Shown here: positions 34,706 through 46,607 of the stretch, piece by piece | Layout of the letters: the number at the start of each line of letters is the position of its first letter | Numbering within the stretch: position 1 is the first letter of the stretch | Source: Spinellus fusiger | Taxonomy: Eukaryota > Mucoromycota > Mucoromycetes > Mucorales > Phycomycetaceae | Assembly (NCBI GenBank): GCA_025094145.1 | Contig: JALLLS010000014.1 | Coordinates: forward strand, 124,001-188,000 | Reading direction: 5' to 3' | Length of the DNA stretch: 64,000 nucleotides | Notes under the pieces: generated by a model | What the model saw: only the letters and a program-made list of their open reading frames with translations | Databases searched by the model: none | Told to the model about the DNA's origin: nothing | Position numbers and translations under genes: made by a program

Positions 34706-35787
34706 CTACCACTATCATTTAATGTGCCCCTATTGATGGATCAAGGTATCTATAAATCTATCTGAAGAAATTCCACATACTATAGAATACCCATATGATA
34801 TTGCCACTCTACTCCAACCATGTTCTGTTACTTATTATTTTCTCTTTCATTTATCAGATATTATATTTAAATATAAACATTGTCTGCTAACATTTGTTTG
34901 GTGTTTTAGGGTTAGTATAATAATAGACAGACTATTTAAAGCGATACTATTGAACTGTTTACACAGATGAATCATTAGAATGAATAAACCCAGCAGATTT
35001 CAATAACGAATACAGTTCCAAGAAATGATCTAACGTTTTTTATAAGGTTGTCTTTACGGATTTTACCTTTTTCTTTCTTTTAACCCTACTATTGTACATG
35101 AATATTATAAAACAAAATGTTACTTTATTTGAACAAAGACGCTTGTCTTTCCAAATAGGTTGCTGACTATCGGCACTCCAAGTGAGACATCAGATACATC
35201 TATTTATCTATCCAATATTTTTTTGTACACTAACAATTCGATAAGCCTATCTTATACACTCTTTAAATATTCTAATGTCACTGGTCTTATGTCTGTTATC
35301 TTTTTTTCATTTTCTCTCTCTCTTATTCTCTCTTATTCTCTCTTGTGTATCAACATGCAAAGTATTGGAGAAGTCACACTTTTTATTCTGACATTTACAC
35401 ATCCTCAGGTGTGCATCTATTGCTGTCATTTGATTCTTTTTACTTAATGTTAGTGTTTTTATAACCTTTTTATTTTTATTTCTTTGCTCCTAACTATTGA
35501 TTGTATTTATTCTTTGGATTCTTTCCATCAAAATAACAAGACCAACTCTCATTCCCACTGTTTATTCCTTCTTCTTTTTTTTTACTATTAGTATTAGTAT
35601 TATTTCATGTTGCTGATAACAATAGGAGCTTTCCCATTTTTGCTCTTCACTTTTATTAAATCAACACTTCCGCTGTTCTGCGTAACACACCCCAGATCCA
35701 TCATGAAAAGGAAAACATAAATATGTTTATCCTCAGGAAATAGTCTTAATAAATAAGTTTATGAGTAAAAATCCTTAGTTCTTTTTT

Positions 35788-35856
35788 CAAAATAAATAAA
35801 ATAAAATAAAATAAAATAAATAAATAAATAAATAAAATAAAATAAATAAAATAAAA

Positions 35857-35919
<63 letters not shown>

Positions 35920-35920
35920 A
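35788..35920. repeat. (AAATA)n/(AAAT)n array
   Basis: AATAA and AAATA pentamers pass into pure AAAT tetramers. A shorter AAAATA run lies at 35985-36012. The overlapping minus-strand ORF is repeat translation. Confidence 0.95.
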
Positions 35921-36799
35921 CTCAACCTTTGGCATTGTTCTTTGAGCCGACTCCACAGATCTTTAGGATATGTCCCAATGAGTAAAAATAAAAATAAAAA
36001 TAAAAATAAAATAGTTTTGTGGGGAACCTTTATGATTCGGTGGCATGTATAGTAATGACAAGATAGTGTGATGATCTCTTTTATTTTATTTTTAAAAAAA
36101 AGGAGATCTACCATCAACAAAGAAATGAGAAGCCATTGCACATGTCTTTCATGTTCATTAGGAGTACAAGTAGATGTATGCCTATGACTGAGTAGTTCTG
36201 AAACAAAATACACCCAATCACACCAGCAGCCCCAGTGGATTCTAGCCAAAGTTAATAGAGGTTAAAGTAGAAAGGGGTGAGAAGAAATAGACTGCCAAGT
36301 GAATTGAATTGAGGTACTCTATGATAATGTTAGTGTTCCTGCTCAAACGAATGATGCACTGTTTTAATAACAATCCTAACCACACGTTGTAGTGTCATTA
36401 TGCAGTGGAAATAATAATAAAATACAACATTCAATACCATAGTTCTGCTGCTCACATAAAGAGTATAAAGCTGTTCTTCATTGTTCTCATTTTTGAATGC
36501 CTATCTCTCTCGTGTTTTGATCTATTGGCTTTTCTTTTATTTATTTATTGTTTCTATTGCTAAAATGATAATGTAGGCCTACCATTCTTTGTACCCTTTT
36601 TGCTTTAGTTAATCAACATATCCCTCTATCACAGATTGTTCTTTATATTTTATATTTTATATTTTATATATTTTATATTTTTGTATGGAGCCTCTGACTC
36701 TGAGTTTACTGGGTGATCATCTTATTTAAGAGGAAAAGAGAGTCACAGCTTGTTTTTGGCTTTTTCTAATTTTCTATTGTTTTTCTAATTAAGTAATTA

Positions 36800-39700
36800 T
36801 TTTTTATTTTTTGAGTGGAAAGAGCACTGTGTCACTCAATGTCCATATCAAGTTCGGACTGGAGGCGGTCCAAGAGGCGAATAGCAGTAGAGAGAACAGC
36901 AGAGGAGGTAACAGGCACATTATCAAATATGAACATCCAATGGTGACGCCATATAGCCAAGAGAGCACAGCCAAAGATGGGGGCGTCAGGAGTATTGGAG
37001 ACATGGGCTGCTGGGAAAGGTAAAGGAGTAGAGAGCCGCAACAAGGTCAGAGGGCTGGGGAGAGAGGCCAAAATGTTTGTGCCAAAAAATAAATAAAAAT
37101 AAAAATAAAAAAAAGACCATTTCTCTGGGCAGGTAAAAAGGAGGTGCTCTTGAGTATCTTCAGCAGTCGAACAAACAAGACAAGTGCTGGAGGGGAAGGA
37201 AGAGGGAACAAGCCTGTGAAGGAGAAAATGGTATGATATCTTATGGTGAAGAGCACGGTACCCTACATTGCGAGTAATATGTTGTAGTGGAGAAGACTAG
37301 AGCTCTTTCCAGTGGGATGGCCAAAGAGGAGGGTTAAAGGAAGGTGCTGATGAGGATAATTGCATGCATACAGTTCGATAAAGACGTGGAGAGAGACAAG
37401 ACCATGGCTTGGAGGGTACCAAAGCGGAAAGAAAAGGAGAGCTGTCTACTGTAGATCCAGTCCTAGGAGAGAGCAAAGGAAAGAGAGTCTGTACCAATTG
37501 GACAGGTAACGAGGCTCTGAGAAGAAAAGGCTGTAAATGTAAGGATTAGCTATCAATTCTACGAAAAATTTTGCGAGCAATGCGTGGATAATTGGTATGG
37601 CTACCAGGAAGACGGCGCTGCAGAACATCAAGCTCTTGATTCACCTCAAAGGCATCACTGACTCGTAAATAACGAGGAGAAGAAAGACTTGGATGTGGAA
37701 GAGGAGAGAGACCCTTAAAGGTCGAATCATGGAGCAGACGACGCAACAAAGGCTCAAAAGCAAGATTGAACAGCACAGGAGAGAGAGGATCTCCCTGGCG
37801 AAGACCACGAGATTGGGTGAGTGAACAAGAGATATGTCCATTGACATTGACCTGTATCTGTGTAGAAAAGAAGAGATTGAATATGCTATTCACTAGAAAA
37901 AGAGGAGACTTGAAATGTAACATAACCTTTTTAAGGTGGTCTGGGTGAACTCTGTCATAGGCCTTTTCTTGATCCAACAAGAGACCTACGGCGGAAGAGT
38001 TTTCTATTCTAGCCTGCTCCATGGCAATCTTTGTGAGCATGTCATTGTCAGCAATGAACCTTCCTCACACAAAACCTGTCTGGTAAGGCAAAACAAGGCT
38101 ACTGGCAGCTTGGATTAGACAACCATTTAGAAGACAAGTGAAGACTTTGGCATCTGTGTTAATCAAGGCAATAGGCCTCCAGTTCTTCAGAGAAGTCAAA
38201 TCCTCAACAGCCAAAGACACTACAGGATCTGGAGTGTACAAGCCAGTGTAGAAGGTAGCAGCAGCATCAGTCATTGTGTGCGGGTCTGTGCATAGAGTAT
38301 TTGTTACTGGGTGTTGTAGAGCAGTAATGTTCTTCTTGATCTGTCTTGCTGTGATGGTTCTCTTTAAATATCCGGCAGAGGTCTCTCCCTTCTCACGCCA
38401 CATCTTCCCAGACCAAAGGGTAAGGATCTCTACCTGTTCGTGTTGTACTTGTTGCAGTTGTTTCTCTACAATGGGTAACTGAAAGTTCTGTGCTGGTTGG
38501 TGTCTGAACTTGTGGATAAGTCTATCCCGCTTGCTCTGAAGCATACGTTCTGCTGAGACAAGAGAATGATGGCGACGACAAGAAAAGGACTTGATGAAGC
38601 AAGTGACTTGCTCCTTTAACTGATCCCACTTAAGTTGGACAGATAAAGAGTGAGAGAGAAGAGGAACACAGCGAGAAAGTAATGATTTGAGTTCTTCACG
38701 AAACTCTGATTGGAGGGCTAGACGAGGGCTGGCATGCCAAAGTCCCTTTCCCAAGTTATCTTGAGTCTCAAATCTAAAGGACAAAGTAAGTAGACAGTGA
38801 TCTGACCACTGAGGATAGATGTAAGAGACTGAAGAGAGGAAGCGTAAGGGAGCAATGTCCTTGAATGAGAAAATATAATCTATGCTTGAGGAGGATATAC
38901 CACGATGAAATGTTGGCAGGGAAGCTTCTCCAGCAGGAGTGATAGTGTCTATGCAAAATTCAGAAATATACTGCAGCCATGACTGAGAAGCCTGGCGAGG
39001 AGTGGAGGTGGACGAGCGGAAGGAATAGCTGAAATCCCCAAGCAGGATGAAATTGCTGGGGTGTTGAGGAAGAACGAGGGTCTCGAGGGGAAGAGATGGG
39101 TGGAACATCTGGCAAGATGTCTGACAGTTTGGCAGGCTCTTCGACAACCAAAACAGCTGTAGGGTTAACAACAGGAAGAGTAGTTTCCTCTGTGGGGTAG
39201 GTGAGAACAGTGCCTGAAACTGCCTCAGGTTTCTCAGAAGAAGTGGTAGGATTCTTCAAAAGAAGAGAGACAGGATTAGCAATCACTCAACCCTTGGAAG
39301 GATCAGCAATGGTCTTTCTGCGTCTCTTTGATGTGTATGCCTCAATGGCAAGGAGACGAGTACAGTTGCCCTAGAGATGTCCAACCTCTCCGCAAGAGTA
39401 ACAGGTCCGGGTTTCTTTTGGACGCATGGGACACTTATCCACACCATGGCCCATTGCCTTACATTATCGACAATGAGCCTCCATCTTTGTCCATGTAGCC
39501 AAAAAGGTATGTTCAGCATTGAAGGCTAATTTGTAGGTCAATGGCTAAAGAGTAGGGTCGTGGTTGGGTAGACGTTCTAGGTATACATGGACATTACCAT
39601 GGAATCATTTTTGTTCTTCATAGACGACTACTTCTTTGACAGTGCCAAATTTACTTAAACAGGCCCACAGACCTGTGTTAATCTCTTCATAAGACATGAA

Positions 39701-40385
39701 GGGAAGTCCCACAATATTGAGACGCAACAACATTGCTTGGGGAGAGATGGCAGGAGATGCAAAAAGAACAGAATCAGATACATTAATGCCTTCCTTACAG
39801 GCCTGCTCGCAAGCAGCCTTGGTGGCAAAGTGAAATTCAAAAGTAGCTACTCCTTCCTTGTCCTTACGACTGCATCCAAAGCAAACGTTGGAAGGGAAGC
39901 GATCTCGCATGATGTCTAGAAACTCATTGATAAAATCCGCATTCTTAGCAGGAAGACTGTAAAAGACAGAGTGGCGAGAGGTGCCCTGAGCCCATACATG
40001 GGGCAAAGAGTTTTCATTGTTACTACCAAGAACAATCTCGGTACCAATGGGAATGGTGCGGCTAAGAAGCCCTTTCTTTGCGGTTCCAGAGAAATCTAAC
40101 TTTGTTCCCAGAGTAACAGAGGAGACAGCGTTGGTCTTTGCATGTGTAGTGGAAGTGTTCTCCGAGGTTGGTGAAGTAGATCTCGAAGTTTGTTGGTTTT
40201 TATTGCCTAATGGAGGGTCCCCAGGGGGTGTCTCCGGAGTTAAATGGGCAAAGAAGGTAAAGTCACAAATAGTCTGTATTTGTCTACAACCACTCTTTCT
40301 CAGCCAAGGTTCTTCAGCAAGGGCCATGCCGGAGTTAAATGGGGAAGAGCCTGTATCACAGATTGCCAACCGGTTCTTTATATTA
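36800..40385 (-). pseudogene. decayed LINE (non-LTR) retrotransposon, ORF1 and ORF2
   Basis: Read on the minus strand. ORF1 (about 40385-39290) has an acidic N-terminus, an RRM-like core (LRLNIVGLPFMSYEEI, FGTVKEVVVYE) and two CCHC knuckles (for example CYSCGEVGHL). ORF2 has endonuclease pieces (FILLGDFSYSF, SSSIDYIFSF, PQWSDHCLL at about 38800). The reverse transcriptase follows (LKNWRPIALINTDAKVF, LLLDQEKAYDRVHPDHL, GLRQGDPLSPVLFNLAFEPL), then a C-terminal zinc-ribbon region (CLVCSTAEDTQEHLLFTC) ending at 36832. Stops interrupt ORF1 (GHL*GNC) and ORF2 (GFV*GRF). The YADD catalytic box is missing: after PHPSLSSPRYL the frame runs into unrelated downstream sequence, so an internal deletion removed it. 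The 5' end is cut by the Tc1 element. Confidence 0.88.
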
Positions 40386-41734
40386 CAGTCACATACAATT
40401 GAATTTAATACTTGCCTAAATTTTAATAAAAAAAAACTTTTTTTTTTTTGCATAAAACTCTTCTTCTTTCCAAATAGTGTTAAACCAACACACTATGTCA
40501 GATACATCTTCAGAAACACACACTCGTGGAGAATATAATAAAACAGAAGATAAAAAGCTATGGGGCATTTATTACCAGTTTATCGCTGGATTAAAATTGA
40601 CTGTCACTGCAAACGTAGTTGAGAGGAATAAGCCCACAGTTCAAAGTAATATTATAAATATCAAAGAACGTGGGTCACCATTGCGTTTAAAGAGTCATGG
40701 AAAACCTAAGAAAGCCAGTGAGAGGGACCTCACACACCTGGAAAAGGTCATTAGAAAGGGTCCACTTGCCCTATATAATCAACTGAAATTAGAAATGTTG
40801 AAGATTCAGGTTGATGTATGTAGAAACACCATTGTCAGCTACTGCAATCATCCAGGGTTCGGATCTTTTTCTCCAGCTCACAAGCCAGCCTTGACTGAAA
40901 AACATAAAAAGAAACATCTTTGTTGGGCTAAAGAGCATGTCAATTGGACGAACGACCAGTAAAGAAGTGTTATTTAGTCTGATGAGTCCAGGTACACCGT
41001 CAAAAGGAACGATGGAGGTGCCCGTGTCATCAAAAAAGTTGGAGAATGTTATGATCCTAATCCTATTGTTCCAACAACAAAGTTTGGTGGTGGTGGGGTC
41101 ATGATTTGGAACTGTTTTTAGGTGGGCAGATTTGGCTCATGAGTCTTTGTTGATGGCATTATAAACAAATACAAATATATCAAAATCTTGGCTGGTGAGT
41201 TTCATCCTTGGTTCATGGAATTGCATCAGAAAGAGAACAGTGAGTTTCTGTTACAAGAAGAGGGTGATAGCTGTCATACTGGGGCCTATGTCAGAGGGTG
41301 GAAAGAGACATATCAAATTAGGGTTCTTTGATTACTAGCCTACACAAAATCCTTGAATTAAACCCAATTGAACACATCTGATATGCACTGGAAAGACTAA
41401 TTCAAGAAAAAAGAGTATCTATTACCAATATAGAAAGTTTGAAGGCTCTACTTGCATAGGAGTGGAAGAAGGTTAGTGTTGAACCTGAATAACAATAAAT
41501 TCAAAGTATGACAGATAGATGCCAGGCAGTTATTGATGCCAAAGGAGGCCATACAAAACATTAATTATATTATTATTATTTTATTTTCTATAATTAAAGA
41601 TGTTGAGCTTTGTTGTGTGGAAGTTTGAAGCTTCTATATCAAATGTGGAGTGTTTTATCTAATGTTGAACATATCCTAAATATTTCGTTCTGATATTAAT
41701 TCTCAAAAGTATTAAATTCAATTGGATGTGACTG
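40386..41734 (+). mobile_element. Tc1/mariner element with intact ends and dead transposase
   Basis: The left end CAGTCACATACAATTGAATT (40386) and the right end, read inward on the minus strand, CAGTCACATCCAATTGAATT (from 41734) form ~30-bp terminal inverted repeats with one mismatch in the first 20 bases. They continue as TAATACTT and are bordered by TA on both sides. Inside, 40495-40962 encodes the helix-turn-helix half. The DDE half follows in broken frames: SDES at about 40977, TKFGGGGVMIWNCF at about 41080, LLQEEGDSCHT at about 41250, NPIEHI at about 41365. It has inserted into the LINE ORF1 region. Confidence 0.88.
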
Positions 41735-41831
41735 TATAATGGTGACATTCTCATAGAATTATTATTCTTCTCATACAACTTGGCAATAATAAAGAATACA
41801 GAGAAAAAAAAAGACTTGGTACTTATATTCA

Positions 41832-41986
41832 CACCAGTCTATATTTTATTAGTGTGGATTTCCTTCAAGAGCCATTGTCTCGTATATTATCCATATAGTA
41901 ATTGTATGCACACTAGTCATATTTTTGTAGTGAGGTGCTTAAGTCTTTCTTTTGTCTTTATTCACACCCAAAAATCTTTGGGTGTG
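41832..41986. repeat. small repeat sharing the Fanzor-element left end
   Basis: The right end is the hairpin CACACCCAAAAATCTTTGGG followed by TGTG and TA, the same terminal palindrome as the 2.66-kb element next to it. The start (TTCACACCA) and the inner text GTGTGGATTTCCTTCAAGAG recur at about 58620-58680. This suggests a second miniature element of ~155 bp. Confidence 0.45.
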
Positions 41987-42187
41987 TAAGAGATGATGAT
42001 AGTTTGTAGTAGTCAATAACATACCCCTGAAGCTAAATACTAGTAGTAGAAAATCATAAAAGACGTAGCAATACAAAGGAATAAACAATATATTTTAACT
42101 ACCTTTTAACTGGCCGGATTTTCTTTGGACTAACAAGCTATTGACGACATCATCAACACTATATTCTATTGATAGTACAATTTGATA

Positions 42188-44845
42188 CACACCAGGAGGT
42201 CTTTAGGATATAAAAAGAAATAGTCAAACTACAATTGTTTAAGAAATGACATTGATTTGAAAAGGAGCAAAAATAAATTATGTATTCATGTTAGTTCTTA
42301 AATAAATAAAAACTATGTAGATTCACCTGTAAATATATGAATACCAGAGGAAACCACCTTTGATGTGGTGATATGGTATGAATACAAATATCTATTCTTT
42401 TCTACAGAATGGAGCTGGTTGGTGGAGACCCTTTAAAACACTCTTATGCAATTGTATAGATACCCTTTGATGCATTCACATCTCTGTTCTAAACAATTCC
42501 ATAACTTTGGTAAGCGCGGATACTGTTGAAATTTATTAATACCTCGGTGAGGTTATTTGTGTTATAAGTGTAGCAGATCTTGAGAACAACAAAATAAAAT
42601 AAAACAAAGTAACTGTTAAAAGAGCTTTTCATATTAGGTGAGAGGTCAATCATGCTTACCCTCGATGTAAAGAACTCATCGACATCAACCAGAAGAAGAT
42701 CACCACTCTTTTGTCTCTTTTTCAATGATTGATATAAGATTCTTGTCAAACCAACACGATGGCCTTTAAACTTGGCAGCATCCTTTCCTTTCATTCCTGT
42801 GCCATAGGCAATGACTGGCAGCTTGGTAGGATCGTATTCAAATCCTTTTAGGTGCCAATACCCCTTTTCAATAATAGAATAGTAGTAAGAATAATTAGTT
42901 CGAGATGTATTAATGTACTCTATGTGTGTGTCGTATTACCCTTGCACTGGCACCTTCTTGCCTTTGTAATGGATTCACTGGGTTTACTATAGTAAAAGAA
43001 TATACAATAGAAACTGACTAACATGTCAGACACAATAAACATACACAGACACTCACCAGATCACAACTGTTGGTTTATATGCCAGACAAAGGCAAACAAA
43101 ATAAAGAGGGTAGAAGATATGGAGAACAACAGACAGTGTGGTTGGCAGGTTTCTATATCCGAACAGAAGAGAACAAAACGAAACTTCACAAGTCATTTGT
43201 TTAATCAGAACTACCAAAGTAATGCAGACTACAACAACATTTTAAAAAGAAAAGAATTCCTTAAAGAACAGTTGCCTAGTTACCCGTTGTGATCAAATCG
43301 TGTGTTGTATTCCTGTTCAGGTACCCTCTTTGATTTCCCTAGACCAGCCTTTGTATCCAATACTCCATTTTGTAGTCCCTGCTAGAGACCGAACTACTAC
43401 CAATTCATCTCTAGTGGTCTTGTTGATAACCACAGTGCCCTTTATTACAGAATAAAGGATATATTTTACAAAGTTACATAGTATAGATCTTGAGGCTACT
43501 TTTATATATTTTAAGCTATAAGAATCAAAGCTATACGATAATATCTCACTGAGTTCATAGATGGATCTCATTCTCTTGTTCTATGTATGTTTCAAGGGAA
43601 GAGAGAAAACTTATTTACAATAAAATCACTTTATGGAATTCTATGGCCTTGAAATACATGACCAAGATTATACACACTATAGAACAGAACAGTTACCCTT
43701 CCCAGTCTGCTTGGATGTTCTATGAAAGCCATAGCTATTAATTGAGAATAGCAAAATAGTAAAATTCATAGTAAAATTCAGTCAAAGAAGAAATACCAAA
43801 CTAATATAAAAAGTGTAATTGTCTACATCTTTAATAAAATAGACTTTAATCCAAATAGCTTCCTTGAGTATAAACAAGATAATCTTTAGAGACTTGAGTA
43901 GCTGACTGTTTCTTATTCTCGACTTGTTTTCTTTGGTTGGCTAATGTGTTTGAAAAGATTCTTCTCACTGTCTGTCTGTTTTAGCATTGACTATGGACTG
44001 TGTAATTAAACACTATAAAGTTGGATAAAAGGAAGTAGACCTGACATTACAACTCAATCACTGTATCTATTGTTTAACATAATGTGCTATCCATAAGCCT
44101 ACAGTATAACACTCAAGTACTCGTCAAGATGAGCATAACTGAGCAAGGTAATGTGTCATTATTAACAAAGAGAAACAATAGAAGGAGGTGATAGACACTA
44201 CCAAAGGCTATTCTAGTGATAAAAAGGTAAATAATGCCATCATCTGGGCTCGAGTTCAATGTAATCTACAAGACATAGTACTGACTTTTCTTCTAATAGA
44301 TGATATATGACTCATTATTCTCAAGACAAGTATGAAGTACAAGGTAAGCATACTATCTCTCTTATTGAATTATTACTAATACACTCTTCTGTTATTAGAT
44401 AAGTAAAGACTCTTTCTCAAGTCAGTCCAAGGTGGTCTATTTTTCCTTCTATACTGTCTAAGGTGTCTAGGGTGTCTAGGGTATACTCCTGAGCATAGTT
44501 ATCTATCTTCCAAAGATAAAGCACAAGGCTTTTAGGGTGTATATTCTGTTGCTATGAAGGAATACACCTAGAACAGCAGTGGCTATAGTAATAGTATGTT
44601 ATTAGCTACAGTATTATTAGCTATATTATTACAATAAACAATTTTATCCATCAATAATTTTATTCATAAACAATATATTTTACTGATAATACAATTTGAT
44701 ATTGAGGTATCTACAAAAGGAAACAATTATTTGGATAACCATAAACCTTTGATTTTAAACACAGTTCCATATATGGGCAAAATTCGGGATGTACGTAACA
44801 AGAAATGATGTGCATCTTTAAACACCCGAAAAATCTTTGGGTGTG
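42188..44845 (-). mobile_element. Fanzor-type (eukaryotic TnpB) transposon, decayed, ~2.66 kb
   Basis: One end is CACACCAGGAGGTCTTTAGG (from 42188) and the other, read inward on the minus strand, is CACACCCAAAGATTTTTCGG (from 44845). Both are bordered by TA. These two ends also delimit the MITE at 55460-55741, which supports them as true termini. The minus strand carries the C-terminal half of a TnpB-like nuclease at 42450-42990. The rest of the interior (about 43000-44640) has no clear domain. One ORF (43571-43317) is protein-like but unassigned, so the N-terminal half is deleted or too decayed to see. Confidence 0.7.
42450..42960 (-). pseudogene. Fanzor / TnpB-family RuvC nuclease, C-terminal half, broken
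   Basis: Reading down the minus strand: YWHLKGFEYDPTKLPVIAYG, KFKGHRVGLTRILYQSLKKR, then LLLVDVDEFFTSR and, after an intron (donor GTAAGC at ~42658, acceptor CTCAAG at ~42575), ICYTYNTNNL. Then comes an in-frame TAG (42491-42489) directly followed by NRDVNASKGIYTIA (42488-42447). The order hydrophobic strand, (V)DE-x-x-TS-x-x-C, zinc ribbon, W-NRDVNA is the conserved C-terminus of TnpB/Fanzor proteins, where the Asp of NRDVNA is the third RuvC catalytic residue. Three expected zinc cysteines are Tyr and the Trp is a stop. All four differences can be explained by G-to-A changes. Not functional. Confidence 0.75.
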
Positions 44846-46607
44846 TAGATTAGAGAAGCTATTTTCTTGTCATTCTTATTTTTAATATAGAAGACAGAAT
44901 ATAAAATAAAGAGAGTAGTTACTGTTGTTTTGCAATTTTAAACAGGTCCTCAGAAAAGAATCTCTTGCCTCTCTATCTAAATGGGCTTTGATCTCCATTT
45001 ATTCTTACTTTTTTGATAAACAGAGAGCACTTTAGAAATAAACTAATAGAGCGTCTCTCTTATAAGAAATATCCACTTTATATGCCCTTTTTTTCCCATC
45101 ATCAATCACTGAAATAGTTTTGATCTAAAGAAGAAAAAGGTACTACTGATTGTTTGAGATTACTAAGTATTCAAAGAAGATACTGTGTATTTCCTTTGGC
45201 TGGAGAGACTGTAACAGAGCAAAGTCCTTTTATATCTATATAAATATAGATGTATATAACTATAATCAATCAGTCCTTTCTTTTCTAAAATGTGATAAAG
45301 TTTCAAAAGTTGATATTTTCTCTGAAAACATAATAAAAGCAAACAAACAAACAGACAAATATCCTGTCTGATTTATGTATAAATGGTTGTAGTGCTGCAT
45401 ATCAGAACTAGGAGAAATGAGAATGCTTGATAAATACACAAATACACAAATACACAAATATGCATATTTTTATTCTATTTCTCTTGGAAATAAGGTAAGA
45501 CTCATTCATATAGTATGAGCAGATCAGTAAATTAGGCTTTGAGGATTCATGTAACCCTGAGTACATGATAGTCTAATCCTATTCTTCTTGGCATCATGTA
45601 TTCTTATTGGATAGACTCTATCAGAAGCACCATTGTAGTATTTTCACTGATACTATTACAATGACTAGAATTCTTATTTGTGCTATTAGTGTTATAATTG
45701 ATATTGTTGGTATTGTTGGTATTGTTGGCATTGTTGGTATTGTTGGTATTATTAGTAGTATGAATTACCAAAGAATGCCAGGAATAATAATATACTATAT
45801 CGAGTCAATTTGGGGTCATTGCTACTGTTTATTCTCAAAGAGTAAAGAAAAAGATTTATATTTCTTATGTCCTTGAACATCTCTATCAGTTTACGCCTAT
45901 AGATAAGGCCAAAAACACTGATATCAATAAAGTAAGTATAGTTTGAGAGTTCATACAACTTTACAAGAAGAAATGAAAAATAAAACACATTTACCAATCA
46001 AGCAGAACATCACGATCAACAGACAATTGCAAAATATATTCTTTGATCTCTTTCCATGCTTAGGTGATAATAAGAAAGAAAAATAGTAAAATACCACACC
46101 TTTTTGATATTGACACATATCTCTCATCACCCCTTGTTTATAATTTCCTTTATGAAATTAGCTTCAATAAATGGAGAAATTTGATTTCTCTACTTATGAA
46201 ATGAATCAATAAGAGGTAGAATCGATAGACTAGCAAGTAAGAGTATGATAAATACAGGTGCAGAAATGTCTCTTTCTCTGCAGCTGATGTCTCTAGCCAT
46301 TCTTTCTATGAATTGAATGACAGGCTAGAAATTCACATCTTATCTCTTTTTTATATCTTGGTCGTCTCAAATAAAACATCTATAAAAAGGGAAGGTTGAG
46401 GCAGGAACATACTTTGCAGCCACTTTTTTATTATCGTTATTGTCGTTATCGTTATTATTATTATTATTATTGTTCATCCACTGCTAACGACAAAGCCTCT
46501 TTTTTCTCTTTTATTTCTCTACTTTCATTACTAGTAGCAACAACAACAAAAGACTCAGCACGTCTATATTCCAGTGGTACTCTACTCTTTTATTTATTTT
46601 AATCCTT
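44846..46607. other. AT-rich gap, no gene recognised
   Basis: 1.8 kb with short ORFs of repeat-like or unrecognisable content. It contains (ACAAATAC)n near 45440 and a nonamer array near 45700. The last ~200 bases before the F-box gene have a TATA-like CTATAAAAAGG at about 46380. Confidence 0.5.
45701..45755. repeat. (ATTGTTGGT)n minisatellite
   Basis: Six near-identical 9-base units. It produces the Gly-Ile-Val repeat in a short spurious ORF. Confidence 0.85.

Noticed and set aside
35746..36249. 167-codon minus-strand ORF
   Set aside because: Its centre is AAAT-array translation and the flanks show no domain.
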